Shown here piece after piece: positions 50,805 through 62,154 of a DNA stretch of 64,000 nucleotides. Source of the DNA: Fluviicola chungangensis (GTDB taxonomy: Bacteria > Bacteroidota > Bacteroidia > Flavobacteriales_D > Crocinitomicaceae). The translations under genes were made by a program, and so were the position numbers. The notes under the pieces were generated by a model. It made no database searches, was not told where the DNA came from, and saw nothing but the letters and a program-made list of their open reading frames with translations. The stretch lies in NCBI RefSeq assembly GCF_007558725.1, contig NZ_VLPL01000003.1, forward strand, positions 434,001 to 498,000, written 5' to 3'. Numbering within the stretch: position 1 is the first letter of the stretch; every line of letters starts with the position of its first letter.

Positions 50805-52262
50805 ATGAGATTATTTATTTTTCTAACCATCACTTGTCTGTTATCTGTTCCAAAAGTTAGTGCGCAAGATCAGGTAATCGATGTCAAAGAACTTTTAGGA
50901 AAAGGCAAATACAATGCGCCAACCATGCTTCAAACGACCGACGGAAGTATGCTGGTTGGATTTGATTCGGAACTAATCCTGATTAATCCGCAGGGAAAGA
51001 TAGCGCATCGTACGGTCAACCCTGTTACTGCAAAAAAGTATAAATACGATTTGGACCAATACACTGGGTATATTGCTCAAAGTGATATTTACTGTTTGTT
51101 GATGGACGGAAACTATGTGTTTGTTAAGAACTATTCCACTGAGAAACCGGAATTGATAGAAGTTGCTGTTCCGAAACTGGAAAACTTCAAAGGTTCGATT
51201 TACAAACACGATGACAAGAAAGCTGATTTTAATTATTATTCCAGCAAACCAGCTATAAGCACAGACGTTCATTTTATCAATGAAGATAATGTGGTGATTG
51301 CCAGAAGCTATGTTTCCATGTCGAAGAATAGCCATGGAGCTGAAACACCGAAAAAAGATGCGTATAATTCATTTGTAAGGTTAACATACATCAATTTGAA
51401 ATCAATGGAGATCAATGAGGAATATGTTATGAAGGATGTGTTTAAAATTAGCAGAAGCAATGATGCTGAAGCGTTGATCGAAATTGTAGGATTTAAAAAT
51501 AATGAATTTCAAATAGGAGTTTCCAATTTCAATAAAAAGTTGATACATCCCCAAATCAGAGGGTATAAGTATTCCGGAGATTATGAAATGTACACATACA
51601 ATATCAAAACAAAAGAAACGAAAGCCATAGGGAAAATAACCATTGAATCAGCATCTGATGCTGTGTATACTTCGATTCAAACCCATCCGACCGGAATTTC
51701 TTTGAATTGGACAGAGCATATAGCTAATTCAGATAAGTATGCTTTGAAAAGAAGGATGTACAGCCTTTCAGAGTCGGGAGAAGTTACAACAAACGATCAT
51801 GTTTTCCCTGTAGAAGTGGTATCTCTTCTTCAGCCTCAGATTTACGGAGTGTTTGATTATAAGAACATAAAGGGCGATGATTATTCTGTCTTAGCGGGTA
51901 ATTTTGTTAAGAACAAGCGTGGTAAAGATCCGGTACCGGCTTATGTAATAATCGATAAAGAACAAAATGTGTCTGTCATTGATAGAAGCGAAGAAGGATT
52001 AGGTTATTATGATGTTGAAAAAGATGCTTATTATCAATTTGATATCGAATTTCAGGATCAGGAGGAATTGATTGCTAAACTAAGTAAACCATTGGCCGAA
52101 AAAGGATTAAATGTATATGATCTTCGTCAAAATTGTTTCATCGCACAAGTTGGAAACAAGAAGTTTGTTGCCGTGAGGTATTTCATGGAATTTAAAACAG
52201 GATTTGCAAATGCTGCAGCCCCTGCAACTTTTTTAATGCAGTTTACTGAGATCGATCTTTAG
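50805..52262 (+). CDS. Secreted protein of unknown function, paralogue B
   Basis: A 485-residue exported protein with signal peptide MRLFIFLTITCLLSVPKVSAQ. It shares the alternating beta-strand layout and several conserved stretches with the preceding gene (see paralogue A). Repeated short strand-turn units could form a propeller-like fold, which is only a guess. The codon pattern is more AT-rich than in paralogue A, suggesting different age or expression. It ends at a strong terminator. No domain, metal site or catalytic motif was recognised. Confidence 0.7.
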   Translation: MRLFIFLTITCLLSVPKVSAQDQVIDVKELLGKGKYNAPTMLQTTDGSMLVGFDSELILINPQGKIAHRTVNPVTAKKYKYDLDQYTGYIAQSDIYCLLMDGNYVFVKNYSTEKPELIEVAVPKLENFKGSIYKHDDKKADFNYYSSKPAISTDVHFINEDNVVIARSYVSMSKNSHGAETPKKDAYNSFVRLTYINLKSMEINEEYVMKDVFKISRSNDAEALIEIVGFKNNEFQIGVSNFNKKLIHPQIRGYKYSGDYEMYTYNIKTKETKAIGKITIESASDAVYTSIQTHPTGISLNWTEHIANSDKYALKRRMYSLSESGEVTTNDHVFPVEVVSLLQPQIYGVFDYKNIKGDDYSVLAGNFVKNKRGKDPVPAYVIIDKEQNVSVIDRSEEGLGYYDVEKDAYYQFDIEFQDQEELIAKLSKPLAEKGLNVYDLRQNCFIAQVGNKKFVAVRYFMEFKTGFANAAAPATFLMQFTEIDL

Positions 52263-52281
52263 TAAGTTATCGTATTTATTG

Positions 52282-52312
52282 AAAGCGTTGTGAGTTCACA
52301 ACGCTTTTTTTG
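52282..52312 (+). terminator. Terminator of paralogue B
   Basis: AAAGCGTTGTGA and TCACAACGCTTT form a perfect stem with a two-base loop and a T-run. Confidence 0.92.
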
Positions 52313-52349
52313 TTTGGTGATAATTGGGGTAACAAAATTCAGCTAAAAA

Positions 52350-52383
52350 ATAACAGGGGCAGAAAATTTTCTGCCCCTGTTAT
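52350..52383 (-). terminator. groEL terminator, perfect 34-base palindrome
   Basis: ATAACAGGGGCAGAAAA (52350-52366) is the exact complement of the next 17 bases. On the minus strand it is followed by a T-run. Confidence 0.92.
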
Positions 52384-52406
52384 ATCTGATTTAATTATTT
52401 TCGAAA

Positions 52407-54160
<1,754 letters not shown>

Positions 54161-54162
54161 AC

Positions 54163-54441
54163 TTATCCTACGATTCCGTAGATATCACCTTGTTTCATGA
54201 TCAAATAATCTTTTCCGTCGATTTTGATCTCTGTACCGGAATACTGACCGTAAATAACGATGTTATTTACTTTTACTTCCATCGGTTCGTCTTTTTTACC
54301 AGGTCCAACTGCAATGACGGTCCCTTTTAACGGTTTCTCTTTTGCTGTGTCCGGAATAATAATACCACTTGCTGTTACTTGCTCTGCTGCTGCAGGCTCA
54401 ATTAGCACTCTGTCTGCTAAAGGTTTGAATGTTGTTGACAT
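54163..54441 (-). CDS. groES: Co-chaperonin GroES
   Basis: Seven-fold lid of the GroEL chamber, 92 residues. Start FKPLADRVLIEPAAAEQ, the mobile loop TASGIIIPDTAKEKPLKG, and GKKDEPMEVKVNNIVIYGQYSGTEI are typical. It is the first gene of the groESL pair. The upstream region has a TTGACA/TAATCT pair unlike the common TAnnTTTG promoters of this window. Confidence 0.99.
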   Translation of the reverse strand: MSTTFKPLADRVLIEPAAAEQVTASGIIIPDTAKEKPLKGTVIAVGPGKKDEPMEVKVNNIVIYGQYSGTEIKIDGKDYLIMKQGDIYGIVG

Positions 54442-54488
54442 ATTGTTATTCTTTTTTTAGATAAAATTTGACGGATTTCTTTTGACTA

Positions 54489-54517
54489 AGATTATGCCAT
54501 TTCTTTCCGGGTGTCAA
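54489..54517 (-). promoter_or_regulatory. groESL promoter candidate, TTGACA/TAATCT type
   Basis: On the minus strand TTGACA (54512-54517) and TAATCT (54489-54494) are 17 bases apart, as in a classical sigma-70 promoter, upstream of groES by 48 bases. The Bacteroidota -7 word is not present. Confidence 0.5.
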
Positions 54518-54550
54518 TTTTTCATTTTTATGAAGGGATATAAATAAAAA

Positions 54551-54577
54551 ATGTCAGTATGTGTGACATACTGACAT
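54551..54577 (-). terminator. Terminator of the miaB-secG operon
   Basis: ATGTCAGTATGT and ACATACTGACAT are perfect 12-base arms around GTG; a T-run follows on the minus strand. Confidence 0.9.
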
Positions 54578-54606
54578 TTCAAATGCTATTATAGTCGGGT
54601 GACTGC

Positions 54607-54921
54607 TTACTGAGCTTGTCCTTGTGGAGCACCACCTTGTTGTCCCGGTCTTCCAGGTCCACCTTGTTGCTCTTTTTTCTCCGGTTGTTTTATTTTTGCC
54701 GGTTTCATCATGCTTGTCAAACCGATACTTGCTACTAAGATTACTGCTGCAAGTGTCCATGTTGCTTTTTCGATGAAATCATTGGTACGTTGTACACCAC
54801 CAATTTGCTGAGCAGCACCGAAATCAGAAGATAAACCTCCTCCTTTTGGATTCTGAACAAACACCACTACGATTAATAAAACGCTTGCTAATACGAGTAA
54901 AATTGAAATTAATGCTATCAT
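54607..54921 (-). CDS. secG: Preprotein translocase subunit SecG
   Basis: Small inner-membrane subunit that supports SecYE export. Two membrane helices (about 2-22 and 50-70) flank the conserved cytosolic loop VQNPKGGGLSSDFG, followed by a Lys/Gln/Gly-rich tail of about 30 residues ending GAPQGQAQ. Length is 104 residues. It starts one base after the preceding gene and is the last gene of the miaB operon. Confidence 0.95.
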   Translation of the reverse strand: MIALISILLVLASVLLIVVVFVQNPKGGGLSSDFGAAQQIGGVQRTNDFIEKATWTLAAVILVASIGLTSMMKPAKIKQPEKKEQQGGPGRPGQQGGAPQGQAQ

Positions 54922-54922
54922 T

Positions 54923-55993
54923 TTATGAGGTAATTTTTTTCTTTAATTCTTCAATTTGGAGTGCAAATAAACTCTTTTTTTCTGGAAACGCCAAACTTAA
55001 TTGATGATAAACATGAATTGCTTTTGGAAAATTCCCTTGTGCGGCATATATTTTTGCCAAAGTTTCCGAAACCGGAATGCGCTCATCATCCAAACTTTCT
55101 TTTGCTTTTTTGGAAGGAGAATAAAATTCAGCCTTCGGTTTTGGCATGCTGGGATTGGTTTCGATGAACTTATCGATAATTGCCTGTTGGGTGCTTTTTG
55201 GCTCCGGTTTGGTCTCTGCTTTGGATTCCGTATGTTCGTGTTGTCCTGCTTTTAGCCAACCTGTAAACGAGCGCTTTGCATCGGGATGAAGAGGAGATGG
55301 AGCTTGTTTTTCCTCATGCACATGAGGTTCAATATATGGTTCTTCGCTTATTTCCTGATCTTCCGTCTCGTTCATTTCTGCGTGAGCATGCGTTTTAAGA
55401 GCAGGAAATTCATCCTGCTTTTCTTCCGCTTCCGGACTAATGCCCAGGTAATCCTGTGATAAAGTAGCAGCTACCGTTTCGAAGTCGAAAATATCTTTTA
55501 CCTCTGCTGTTGTCTCCGAAACTGCCGGTTGTTCTTCAGCCTGCATTTCGTTCGTTGAAATTAGGATTTCTTCCTGACGAATGCTGTCCTCAATTTGTGA
55601 ATGTACCGGTTCCTTTTCTTCAGGGATTATCGGTATAATTTTAGCTTCACTTGTTGCACCTGGTTCATCCTGTCCGGCAAACGACGCTTGTTCCTCCAGC
55701 TTTTCATCTCTGTCGAATGAAGCTTCAGCCTTCGAAAGCGATGCTTCCTCTGCTTCAAATGCAGCATGCAGTAAATGGAACAGGCGTGCACGATCCGATA
55801 ATTTATAGGCTTGTTTGGGAAGAATCTCATCCAGGTGAACAGATTGAAACAAGGAGACTCCCTGCAGATACAAGAGCGAATAAACTGAGGAATACGGATG
55901 CTTTTCAGATAATTCGCGCAAAGTCTCCACGTCTTCGGAACGCATGAGCTCCGGACGCAGGATAAATTCAGCTATTTGTTCTGTATTGAGCAT
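54923..55993 (-). CDS. TPR-like protein with long acidic linker
   Basis: A 356-residue protein, cytosolic by lack of signals. The N-terminal about 90 residues are helical (TEQIAEFILRPELMRSEDVE), the middle 100-280 is a low-complexity, Glu-rich linker, and the C-terminus (about 305-356) has a TPR-like unit, VSETLAKIYAAQGNFPKAIHVYHQL followed by AFPEKKSLFALQIEELKKK, split here for length. I start at the ATG overlapping the lptE stop (TAATG). Its position between lptE and secG recurs in this group, but its function is not known to me. Confidence 0.72.
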   Translation of the reverse strand: MLNTEQIAEFILRPELMRSEDVETLRELSEKHPYSSVYSLLYLQGVSLFQSVHLDEILPKQAYKLSDRARLFHLLHAAFEAEEASLSKAEASFDRDEKLEEQASFAGQDEPGATSEAKIIPIIPEEKEPVHSQIEDSIRQEEILISTNEMQAEEQPAVSETTAEVKDIFDFETVAATLSQDYLGISPEAEEKQDEFPALKTHAHAEMNETEDQEISEEPYIEPHVHEEKQAPSPLHPDAKRSFTGWLKAGQHEHTESKAETKPEPKSTQQAIIDKFIETNPSMPKPKAEFYSPSKKAKESLDDERIPVSETLAKIYAAQGNFPKAIHVYHQLSLAFPEKKSLFALQIEELKKKITS

Positions 55994-56505
55994 TACCAAT
56001 TAGATAACAATTTATTGATGACGTCTTGTACCACTTGCTGGTTAATGGATTCCAATAAGCGGGTCTCCACATCGACCAATTGTTCATTCGATTCGTAATC
56101 AGCAAAACGCGAACTGGTAAATTCCATCTTTTCCAATCCTTTGGATGGTGTAATAATAGTGAAATTAACTGAAACCGTTAAACGGTTCTTTGCCGCCAGG
56201 TCTCCCTGCTGAATTGCGATCGGTGAAGTGTTGTAGCCTGAAACAATTCCGCTGATTTTTACCTGGGCGTCTTCTAAACCGGAAGCTAACTTCAGACGGG
56301 TATTGTTTTGAATCCCGCTTCGAAGCGATTCGGAAAGATTCGCCGGATAATTGGAAGGAGCCGTTGCAGCGCTTAGTTCCAGCGGAGTAATGTAGAATTT
56401 TTTCCAATCCTCAGGCATCGAGGTATCAATAGGACTCATGAATGTTTTCGGCCAGCAGCCGGTTAAAGCTGTCAATAAAATAAGTGCAAGTGCTAGTTTT
56501 TTCAT
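55993..56505 (-). CDS. lptE: LptE-like LPS assembly lipoprotein
   Basis: A 170-residue lipoprotein (signal [17 protein letters not shown], Cys17). It has the LptE-like pattern in this phylum: [21 protein letters not shown] near the middle, then alternating strands [15 protein letters not shown] and [10 protein letters not shown], ending with a helix [27 protein letters not shown]-like (split here). LptE plugs the outer-membrane LptD barrel and helps deliver lipopolysaccharide. It overlaps the sigma-54 regulator by four bases (ATGA) and the next gene by one, so the block is tightly coupled. Confidence 0.85.
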   Translation of the reverse strand: MKKLALALILLTALTGCWPKTFMSPIDTSMPEDWKKFYITPLELSAATAPSNYPANLSESLRSGIQNNTRLKLASGLEDAQVKISGIVSGYNTSPIAIQQGDLAAKNRLTVSVNFTIITPSKGLEKMEFTSSRFADYESNEQLVDVETRLLESINQQVVQDVINKLLSNW

Positions 56506-57767
56506 CCCTGGATATCGTATTCTTTGATCTTGCGATACAAAGTTCGTTCCGAAATTCCCAACTCTTCCGCAGCGTACTTTCTTCTACCGCGGTGTTTGTC
56601 CAATGCTTTTTGGATCAGTTCCCTTTCACGGTCTTCCAGGGATAAGGACTCCTGCACTTCTTCGTGGATCTCATAATCTTCTGTGTCCGGATCCCGGTAA
56701 TTGTCGGAATCGAAAACAACCGGTTTTACTGTTTCGGTTTTGATCGGCGTTGGAGGCAGAATGCGTTTTTCTCCCAGGTTGATATCGTGATATAAGCGGT
56801 TGACAACAGCTGCCTGGTCGTTGGATAAACTGAAATCGCCCTGGTTGTTTAATAATTCCACCACCAGTTTTTTTAATTCATTCAGGTCGTTTTTCATATC
56901 GAAAAGGAACTTGTACATCAGCTCCCGTTCGTCGATCTTGGTTTCCTGGGCGTTCACTACTGCAGGAAAAAATTCCTCTGCATGTGGCAAATAAGATTGC
57001 AAACGCGGTCCGTCAATATCGCGCTCTTGTTCGATTACGGAAATTTGTTCCACCAGGTTTTTCAACTGGCGGATATTCCCCGGCCAATGGTAAGCGTTCA
57101 GCAATTCAACGGCGTCTCCGGTCAGTTTTACTGCCGGCATGCGGTATTTCTCTGCAAAATCACTTGCGAATTTTCTGAAAAGTAAATAAATATCTTCTTG
57201 TCGCTGACGCAAAGGAGGCAATGGGATCGGAACAGTGCTCAATCGGTACAACAAATCCTCGCGAAACTTTCCGGATTGGATTGCCCGTTGCATATTCTCA
57301 TTCGTAGCCGCAACGACACGCACATTGGTCTTGATCACTTTCGAAGAACCGACCCGGATAAATTCTCCCGTTTCCAAAACGCGCAGCAAACGAACCTGTG
57401 TCTGCATTGGTAATTCAGCAACTTCGTCGAGAAAAATAGTACCACCGTCTGCCACTTCAAAATACCCTTGCCGGCTTCCGGTTGCCCCGGTAAAAGATCC
57501 TTTTTCGTGTCCGAATAATTCCGAATCGATCGTTCCTTCCGGGATTGCTCCACAGTTTACGGCAATGTATTCGTTGTGTTTGCGGGCGCTCAATTGATGG
57601 ATGACCTGCGGAATGATTTCTTTACCTGTTCCACTTTCCCCGGTCACCAAAACCGAAATATCTGTAGGTGCCACCTGCATCGCAACTTCTAAGGCGCGAT
57701 TCAATTGCGGAGCATTTCCAATGATCCCGAACCGCTGCTTGATTTGTTGAAGTGACATATTACTCAT
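56502..57767 (-). CDS. Sigma-54-interaction-domain transcriptional regulator
   Basis: Enhancer-binding-protein type AAA+ regulator of 421 residues without a receiver or GAF sensor domain. The AAA+ core starts at about 15 with Walker A GESGTGKE at 43-50, the sigma-54 contact loop GSFTGA at 90-95 (Ser for the usual Ala), Walker [13 protein letters not shown] and the arginine finger region [16 protein letters not shown] Fis-type helix-turn-helix ends the protein ([20 protein letters not shown]). It lies six bases after miaB and overlaps lptE, so it is co-transcribed. How it is controlled and what it activates is unknown. Confidence 0.94.
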   Translation of the reverse strand: MSNMSLQQIKQRFGIIGNAPQLNRALEVAMQVAPTDISVLVTGESGTGKEIIPQVIHQLSARKHNEYIAVNCGAIPEGTIDSELFGHEKGSFTGATGSRQGYFEVADGGTIFLDEVAELPMQTQVRLLRVLETGEFIRVGSSKVIKTNVRVVAATNENMQRAIQSGKFREDLLYRLSTVPIPLPPLRQRQEDIYLLFRKFASDFAEKYRMPAVKLTGDAVELLNAYHWPGNIRQLKNLVEQISVIEQERDIDGPRLQSYLPHAEEFFPAVVNAQETKIDERELMYKFLFDMKNDLNELKKLVVELLNNQGDFSLSNDQAAVVNRLYHDINLGEKRILPPTPIKTETVKPVVFDSDNYRDPDTEDYEIHEEVQESLSLEDRERELIQKALDKHRGRRKYAAEELGISERTLYRKIKEYDIQG

Positions 57768-57773
57768 CTTGTC

Positions 57774-59213
57774 TTAATTAGCGTGATTCACCAATTCACC
57801 GATCAGTGTTGCAGAAGTGCAATCGGTAATTTTAACTAATACGTATTCTCCTTTTTTCGCATTTCCTTTCGGGAATACCACCATGGAGTTTCTTCCGTCT
57901 CTTCCGCAGAAATGTTCTTCGGAACGCTTGGATGGCCCCTCCACCAAAACTTTGGCAATTTTACCGACCTGATTTCTATGTGAAGCAGCCGAGCTTTCCA
58001 ATTGTAAAGCAATAATTTCTTCCAAACGTTTTCCTTTCACATCGTCCGGAACATCGTCTTTGAATTTACGTTCAGCCAGTGTTTTTGGTCTTTCGGAGTA
58101 TTTGAACATATAAGCGAAATCGTAAGAAACTTCCCGCATTAAAGAAACAGTTTCCTGGTGCTCTTCGTCCGTTTCTCCGCAGAAACCGGTAATAATATCT
58201 GTAGAGATCGCACAATCCGGAATGATCCGCTTGATTGCTGCGATACGGTCCAAATACCATTCACGGGAATACCCGCGGTTCATGCGTTCCAGTACATTGG
58301 AATTTCCTGATTGAACAGGTAAATGAATGTACGGACAAATGTTTTCATATTTCGCCATGACTTCCAATACGTCATCGGTCATGTCTTTTGGATGCGATGT
58401 GGAAAAACGTATACGGAGATCCGGGTGGATCAAAGCAACCATTTCCATCAACTGAGCAAAGTTCGTTGTCGGGATGGATTCATCCTTAATAACCCCTTTG
58501 CTGCTCATATTCCAACGGTAGCTATCCACATTTTGTCCCAATAAAGTGACTTCCCGGTAGCCGTTAGCGAACAAGTCTTTGCATTCCTGAACAATGGTTT
58601 GCGGATCTCTTGAGCGTTCTCTTCCTCGTGTAAAAGGAACGACGCAGAAAGAACACATGTTATCGCAACCACGCGTTATGGTTACAAAAGCGCTGACCCC
58701 GCCCTGATCCATACGTACAGGAGAAATATCCGCGTAGGTCTCTTCTCTGGAAAGTAATACATTCACTGCGCGCTGGCCTGTTCCTACTTCGTCAATCAGA
58801 TTCGGCAAATCACGGTACGCATCCGGTCCTGCGACCAAGTCAACCAATTGTTCTTCTTCCAGCAGGGATTGTTTCAAACGTTCGGCCATACAACCCAAGA
58901 TCCCAACCACTAAGTTCGGTTGGTCTGCTTTCCGTTTTTTAAATTCTGTCAGGCGATTGCGAACACGGGTTTCGGCATTTTCCCGGATAGAGCATGTATT
59001 AATAAGGACAACATCGGCCTCGTCAATGTTTCGAGTGGTTGTGTATCCTTCTTTCGTCATAATGGAAGCCACTACTTCACTATCACTGAAATTCATTTGA
59101 CAACCATAACTTTCCACATAAAGTTTTTTGGAGCCCGTTCCACCTTCCAGAATGATTGCTTCTCCCTGTCTGCTCTCGTCAATAACTTTATTTAAACCGT
59201 GATTCTCTAACAT
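57774..59213 (-). CDS. miaB: tRNA-i6A37 methylthiotransferase MiaB
   Basis: Radical-SAM enzyme that converts i6A37 to ms2i6A37 in tRNAs reading UNN codons. The UPF0004 domain has [11 protein letters not shown] with C38, [10 protein letters not shown] and LGCMAERL for the auxiliary cluster; the radical-SAM cysteines are in [17 protein letters not shown]; a TRAM domain ends the protein ([19 protein letters not shown]). Length is 479 residues. It heads the operon leading to secG and has a good promoter (TTG, 19 bases, TATTTTTG). Confidence 0.98.
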   Translation of the reverse strand: MLENHGLNKVIDESRQGEAIILEGGTGSKKLYVESYGCQMNFSDSEVVASIMTKEGYTTTRNIDEADVVLINTCSIRENAETRVRNRLTEFKKRKADQPNLVVGILGCMAERLKQSLLEEEQLVDLVAGPDAYRDLPNLIDEVGTGQRAVNVLLSREETYADISPVRMDQGGVSAFVTITRGCDNMCSFCVVPFTRGRERSRDPQTIVQECKDLFANGYREVTLLGQNVDSYRWNMSSKGVIKDESIPTTNFAQLMEMVALIHPDLRIRFSTSHPKDMTDDVLEVMAKYENICPYIHLPVQSGNSNVLERMNRGYSREWYLDRIAAIKRIIPDCAISTDIITGFCGETDEEHQETVSLMREVSYDFAYMFKYSERPKTLAERKFKDDVPDDVKGKRLEEIIALQLESSAASHRNQVGKIAKVLVEGPSKRSEEHFCGRDGRNSMVVFPKGNAKKGEYVLVKITDCTSATLIGELVNHAN

Positions 59214-59232
59214 GCTTGAATTTTAAGAGGTG

Positions 59233-59262
59233 CAAAAATAGGTTTTACGATAGACATGTCAA
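59233..59262 (-). promoter_or_regulatory. miaB operon promoter
   Basis: On the minus strand TTG (59260-59262) and TATTTTTG (59233-59240) are 19 bases apart, ending 19 bases before the miaB ATG. Confidence 0.7.
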
Positions 59263-59391
59263 AATGTCATGGTCACATCTGTGTTAATTTTTTAGAAAAG
59301 GAATGTGTTTTTTTGAATGAAATTTTGGTTTTCAAAAAAATCTAAACTATCGTTTAAATAGAAGCCCGGTTTTTTTTCAACCCGCAAGTTC

Positions 59392-59423
59392 TTGTTTTTT
59401 GTTTTTAAATCCATTTATATTTG
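59392..59423 (+). promoter_or_regulatory. topA promoter
   Basis: TTG at 59392 and TATATTTG at 59416-59423 are 21 bases apart; the ATG follows at 59464. The promoter lies inside a longer open frame and so supports the later start. Confidence 0.7.
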
Positions 59424-59463
59424 CACCGATTCGAATCGTTTCGAAGCACAAAACTTAGTTAGC

Positions 59464-61968
59464 ATGAGTAAGAATTTAGTAATAGTTGAGTCACCTGCAA
59501 AGGCAAAAACCATTGAAGGATATCTGGGAAAAGACTTTACTGTAAAATCAAGTTTCGGACACGTGCGCGATTTGGCTTCGAAAGGATTGGCAATTGATGT
59601 GGAGAATAACTTCGCTCCTGAATACGAGGTCAGTTCAGATAAGAAAGCACTGGTTGCCGAATTGAAGAAATTAGCAAAAGAATCCGATGTGGTATGGCTC
59701 GCTACCGATGAGGACCGCGAAGGAGAGGCCATCTCATGGCACTTGTACGAGACATTGGGCTTAGCTAAAAAAGACACCAAGCGAATCACTTTTAACGAAA
59801 TTACGAAAGGCGCGATTCTAAAAGCAATCGAAAATCCGCGCCAAATCAATAAACCGCTTGTGGATGCACAACAGGCCAGACGCGTATTGGACCGCCTGGT
59901 AGGTTTTGAACTTTCCCCGGTATTATGGAAAAAAGTAAGGCCGAGCCTTTCGGCGGGCCGTGTACAATCCGTTGCAGTGCGGCTGATCGTTGAACGGGAA
60001 AAGGAAATCCAGAATTTCCATGCAGAAAGTTATTTCCGCGTGACAGGAGAGTTCCTAAAAGGAAAGGAGCGCATCAAGGCAGAAGTTTCCAGGCATTTCG
60101 GAACGGATTCGGAGGTTAATTCCTTTTTGGAAAGCTGTGCGCATGTGGACTTCAAAGTACTGGATGTTCAACAAAAACCGGCTAAGAAAACTCCGGCATC
60201 TCCGTTTACAACGTCTACTTTGCAGCAGGAAGCATCTTTGAAATTAGGGTTTTCCGTTTCAAGAACAATGCAGGTTGCTCAGAAATTATACGAAGCAGGG
60301 CACATCACATACATGCGTACCGATTCCGTGAATTTATCGGAAACAGCCATGCAGGGCGCCAAAAATGAAATCCTGTCTGCTTACGGAAAAGAATATTCGC
60401 ATCCGACCAAATACACCAATAAGAGCTCCAATGCACAGGAAGCTCACGAAGCCATCCGTCCGACCAATTTTGCCATGCATGCATTGAGTTTTGGGGAACG
60501 AGATGAAGTGCGCTTATATGACTTGATCTGGAAACGTGCCATTGCTTCTCAAATGAGTCATGCAGAATTGGAAAGAACCACCATTTCCATCGGAGATCAA
60601 AAACTTCCGGAAGTTTTTCAGGCGAAAGGAGAAGTGATCAAATTTGACGGATTCCTGAAGGTTTACCTGGAAACAAACCTGGATGAGGAAGAAAACGAGA
60701 GCGAAACCGAAGGATTGCTTCCTGCGGTTCAGGTGGGAGAAGTTTTGAACCGTGATTTCATTCGCGCGACCCAGCGATTTACAAGACCGGCTGCACGTTA
60801 TGTGGAAGCGTCTTTGGTGAAGAAACTGGAAGAATTGGGAATCGGACGACCTTCTACCTATGCACCTACGATATCAACCATCCAAAAACGTGGATATGTT
60901 GAAAAGCAGGAAAGAGAAGGAGAAGAACGTGCTTACCAGGTGTTGGAATTGAAAGGGTCCGCCATTGAAAAACAGACAAAAAAAGAAATCACGGGTAAGG
61001 AAAAAAATAAATTGTTCCCGACAGATATCGGGATGGTCGTAACAGATTTTTTGATCGATCATTTCGGTGGAATCATGGATTATCATTTTACTGCTGAAGT
61101 GGAAGAGCAATTCGATGAAATTGCACGCGGAAAAATGGAATGGACTGAAATGTTGAATTCGTTTTATAAACCGTTCCATCACAATGTAGAAGACACGTTG
61201 GAGCATTCCGACCGTGCTACCGGTGAGCGTGAATTGGGAATTGATCCGGTATCCAATAAAAAAGTCATTGCACGTATCGGTCGTTTCGGACCGATGATCC
61301 AAATCGGCGATGAAAAAGAAGATGGGGACAAGCCGAGGTTTGCTTCACTTCTTGGAAACCAATCCATACATACCATTACCCTGCAGGAAGCGCTTGATTT
61401 GTTCCAGTTGCCGAAAAGTCTGGGTGAATATAAAGGAATGACTGTTGAGGTAAATGTCGGTCGTTTCGGTCCGTATGTGAAATTTGGCGATCAGTTTATT
61501 TCTCTTGCCAAGAGTGATGATCCGATGGATGTAACCATGGAGCGCGCCATCGTATTGATTGATTCCAAATTGCAGGCAGATGCTCCGATTGGAATAGTAG
61601 ATGGATTGCCGGTTCAAAAAGGGGTGGGCCGTTTTGGGCCATTTATCAAATGGAACGGGATTTTTATTAATGTCAGCAAGAAATATGACTTTGATAACCT
61701 CACGCAAAATGATCTTGAAACCTTAGTTGCTGAAAAAATCCAGAAAGACATTGACAAAGTCATTCATGACTGGAAGGAAGAAGGAATTCGCGTTGAAAAG
61801 GCACGTTGGGGGAAATCGGTTATCCTGAAAGGAAAATTGAAAATAGAACTTCCGAGTACCGTGGACGCTGCCGGCCTGACACTTGAGAAAGTGAAGGAAC
61901 TAATCGAAAAGAAAACTCCGGCGAAGAAAAAAGCTCCGGCTAAAAAGCCTGCTGCCAAGAAGAAGTAA
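59464..61968 (+). CDS. topA: DNA topoisomerase I
   Basis: Type IA topoisomerase that relaxes negative supercoils, 834 residues from the ATG at 59464 (MSKNLVIVESPAKAKTIEGY). TOPRIM motif TDEDREGEAISWH, the active Tyr in HITYMRTDSVN, and IGRPSTYAPTIS are present. The C-terminal half has repeated small domains with GRFGPM/GRFGPYVKFG/GRFGPFIKW instead of classic four-Cys zinc fingers, and a basic tail of KK-PA units. It lies divergent from miaB and upstream of the arginase-fold gene. Confidence 0.98.
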   Translation: MSKNLVIVESPAKAKTIEGYLGKDFTVKSSFGHVRDLASKGLAIDVENNFAPEYEVSSDKKALVAELKKLAKESDVVWLATDEDREGEAISWHLYETLGLAKKDTKRITFNEITKGAILKAIENPRQINKPLVDAQQARRVLDRLVGFELSPVLWKKVRPSLSAGRVQSVAVRLIVEREKEIQNFHAESYFRVTGEFLKGKERIKAEVSRHFGTDSEVNSFLESCAHVDFKVLDVQQKPAKKTPASPFTTSTLQQEASLKLGFSVSRTMQVAQKLYEAGHITYMRTDSVNLSETAMQGAKNEILSAYGKEYSHPTKYTNKSSNAQEAHEAIRPTNFAMHALSFGERDEVRLYDLIWKRAIASQMSHAELERTTISIGDQKLPEVFQAKGEVIKFDGFLKVYLETNLDEEENESETEGLLPAVQVGEVLNRDFIRATQRFTRPAARYVEASLVKKLEELGIGRPSTYAPTISTIQKRGYVEKQEREGEERAYQVLELKGSAIEKQTKKEITGKEKNKLFPTDIGMVVTDFLIDHFGGIMDYHFTAEVEEQFDEIARGKMEWTEMLNSFYKPFHHNVEDTLEHSDRATGERELGIDPVSNKKVIARIGRFGPMIQIGDEKEDGDKPRFASLLGNQSIHTITLQEALDLFQLPKSLGEYKGMTVEVNVGRFGPYVKFGDQFISLAKSDDPMDVTMERAIVLIDSKLQADAPIGIVDGLPVQKGVGRFGPFIKWNGIFINVSKKYDFDNLTQNDLETLVAEKIQKDIDKVIHDWKEEGIRVEKARWGKSVILKGKLKIELPSTVDAAGLTLEKVKELIEKKTPAKKKAPAKKPAAKKK

Positions 61969-61975
61969 CTATAAT

Positions 61976-62070
61976 TGAAAATGTAATTCCGGTAGCTATA
62001 GGAATGAGAATTGAAATTATATGTTCTTCTTTTCAATTTTACCATTCTTCATTTTTCATTAACGTGAGTT
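61976..62070. repeat. AATTGAAA/TTTCAATT inverted array after topA
   Basis: ATAATTGAAAATG, GAATGAGAATTGAAA on the left and TTTTCAATTTTACCATTC, TTCATTTTTCATT on the right form an imperfect long stem after the topA stop. Confidence 0.55.
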
Positions 62071-62130
62071 ATTAACTTTTGACTCTTTATTCTTAATTGC
62101 AAGAACTGTTTTTGCAACACCCCATTCGGT

Positions 62131-62138
62131 TATTTTTG
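62131..62138 (+). promoter_or_regulatory. -7 element of the arginase-fold gene
   Basis: TATTTTTG, 16 bases after a TTTG at 62111, and 16 bases before the ATG at 62155. Confidence 0.6.
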
Positions 62139-62154
62139 TCGAAAGACAGCTAGA

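Noticed and set aside
54390-54420. CIRCE-like half site TTAGCACTC near groES
   Set aside because: It lies inside the groES coding region and the inverted partner GAGTGCTAA is missing.
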